From Rhodanobacteraceae bacterium (GTDB taxonomy: Bacteria > Pseudomonadota > Gammaproteobacteria > Xanthomonadales > Rhodanobacteraceae), in assembly GCA_012270595.1 (NCBI GenBank), contig JAAXIA010000131.1, positions 1 through 7,980 on the forward strand: a stretch of DNA of 7,980 nt. Reading direction: 5' to 3'. The translations under genes were made by a program, and so were the position numbers. The notes beneath the pieces are model-generated. The model did not search any database. It was given only the letters and a program-made list of their open reading frames with translations, and was not told where the DNA came from. Positions 7,801 to 7,980 of this stretch are shown here, piece after piece (within the stretch, counting starts at the first letter, position 1; each line of letters opens with the position of its first letter).

Positions 7801-7980
7801 TGTGCCAACAGTCCGTTAGGTGAAATCAGCAAACATTACCCAACATCCCGATCATCAGCTGCCCACAACGACGACAACTACCGCTTTCAACGCAACCCGG
7901 ACACACCCTGGACGGTGGCCGGAATGGTTTCAGTGTTGCGCAAACGTGCTGAAGATGCCTTTGTCCGTATCGAAGACGGC
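4837..7980 (+). CDS. dnaE: DNA polymerase III alpha subunit, 3' end cut off by window edge
   Basis: Catalytic subunit of the replicative DNA polymerase. The 1048 codons present are open and collinear with E. coli DnaE (1160 aa); I estimate about 110-130 residues are missing. In order: N-terminal PHP domain starting FIHTHLHSEYS (H7, H9, H11) with ALTDDSN at 39-45; polymerase core with PVGPGRGSGAGSLVAWAL; the aspartate cluster PDFDIDF (D400, D402, D404), which supplies two catalytic aspartates; SKHAGGVVI; the third in VKFDFLGLRTLTI (D566); RPGPMELIPSF; YGIMVYQEQVMQMAQ; LLRRAMGKKK; and EKFAGYGFNKSHAAAYALVS. A helix-hairpin-helix (AIKGVGKSV) begins near residue 849, the clamp-binding motif QKDMF is at 931-935, and the OB fold has begun at the window edge. 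No intein is present. ATG 4837 matches the family start but has no clear Shine-Dalgarno site, so translation probably depends on coupling to rnhB. Confidence 0.98.
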   Translation, partial: MSASFIHTHLHSEYSLIDSTIRIPALVDACVAAGMPAIALTDDSNMFALVKFYRACTAAGIKPLCGIDLWISAIDDTCPWRLTLLCQNHAGYLNMSQLISRAWRDGQHEGRARVDGKWLTPQSTSGLIALLGRESEVAKIALNQGIDAARRTLYRLSTLFPGRLYLELTRCDRDHEAQWNKLALILADALDLPVIASNDVRFLGQGDFDSHEARVCIHQGRVLDDPRRPRHYSAQQYLKSPAEMAELFADLPEALENTVELAKRCTLELDFGHYHLPDFPVPEGYDLNSYMRELAHDGLTRRLNQTHQTNQTANHRLEDYRARLNRELDVIINMGFSGYFLIVADFINWAKQRDIPVGPGRGSGAGSLVAWALQITDLDPLPLNLLFERFLNPERVSMPDFDIDFCMERRDEVIDYVTKKYGRDHVSQIITYGSMTARAVLRDSGRVLGMGYGQVDKLAKLIPNRPLDLTLADALGHSEKSRNEPDRVVKEFCETFAEDEDAHNLIELALTLENLTRNVSKHAGGVVISPRPLTEFTPLYCEPGGHSLVSQYDKDDVESVGLVKFDFLGLRTLTIIDWAVKTINARRARLGEDALNIAHIALDDAASYELLKKAQTIAVFQLESPGMQRMLKEARPDRFEDIVALVALYRPGPMELIPSFIARKHGKEKVSYPDPRIASVLEETYGIMVYQEQVMQMAQIVGGYTLGAADLLRRAMGKKKLEEMIRHRTHFREGAAQKGLSNTQADAIFDLMEKFAGYGFNKSHAAAYALVSYQTAWLKAHYPAEFMAAAISSDMDNTDKVVTFIDEARAIGIHVLPPDVNTSDYRFVSHEAIDTSTPAEPLIRYGLGAIKGVGKSVCEEIVRHRQHGPYRDLNDFCHRMNPGKLNRRALEALVLSGSLDALAPNRASAWEQLPAALKAAEQHARDQQSGQKDMFGGTTDNTEAIWKEEPPANSVDWPMEHKLKGERATLGLYLSGHPTDPWKAELAQCANSPLGEISKHYPTSRSSAAHNDDNYRFQRNPDTPWTVAGMVSVLRKRAEDAFVRIEDG
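5746..5772 (+). repeat. Three tandem 9-base units inside dnaE
   Basis: The units AATCAGACA, CATCAAACT and AATCAAACT encode NQT-HQT-NQT at DnaE residues 304-312. They lie in the variable linker between the PHP domain and the polymerase core, just before the conserved YRARLNRELDVI segment, and keep the reading frame. This looks like a small in-frame slippage expansion in a tolerant loop. Confidence 0.7.

Noticed and set aside
4837..7980. Intein or frameshift in dnaE
   Set aside because: The frame was read through codon by codon at many lines; all polymerase motifs follow in the expected order without a large insertion.

Overview
The window looks like a chromosomal piece of a gammaproteobacterium of moderate GC content. 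The evidence is the rnhB-dnaE gene pair, an E. coli-like DnaE, GcvT and RNase HII, and a 41-residue C-minus ribosomal protein L36 that resembles, from memory, the xanthomonad type. The species cannot be named from the sequence alone. I saw no mobile element, CRISPR array, tRNA or rRNA.

Layout. Left half, minus strand (reading right to left): gcvT (2774-3877), a gcvH copy interrupted by an in-frame TAA (2275-2670), a 346-base gene-free stretch (1929-2274) with a candidate terminator, a perfect palindrome and a good promoter, then rpmJ (1803-1928) and argS (1-1782, running off the left edge). Right half, plus strand: rnhB (4136-4825) and dnaE (4837-7980, running off the right edge), 11 bases apart. 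The two halves diverge from a 258-base spacer (3878-4135).

How the genes work together. gcvT and gcvH encode the T and H proteins of the glycine cleavage system. The P protein gene is not next to them, and the H gene is broken 14 codons after its lipoyl-lysine, so this copy should not give a functional shuttle protein unless the stop is bypassed. rpmJ and argS form a small translation operon (ribosomal protein plus arginyl-tRNA synthetase) behind a TTGTAT-17-TATAAT promoter. rnhB and dnaE are a DNA replication/repair pair: RNase HII removes ribonucleotides from DNA, DnaE is the replicative polymerase subunit. In many gammaproteobacteria lpxB precedes rnhB; here that place is taken by divergent gcvT, pointing to a local rearrangement.

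Most of the window is ordinary housekeeping sequence. The observation most worth checking is the single nonsense codon in an otherwise intact gcvH. No convincing undescribed system was found.
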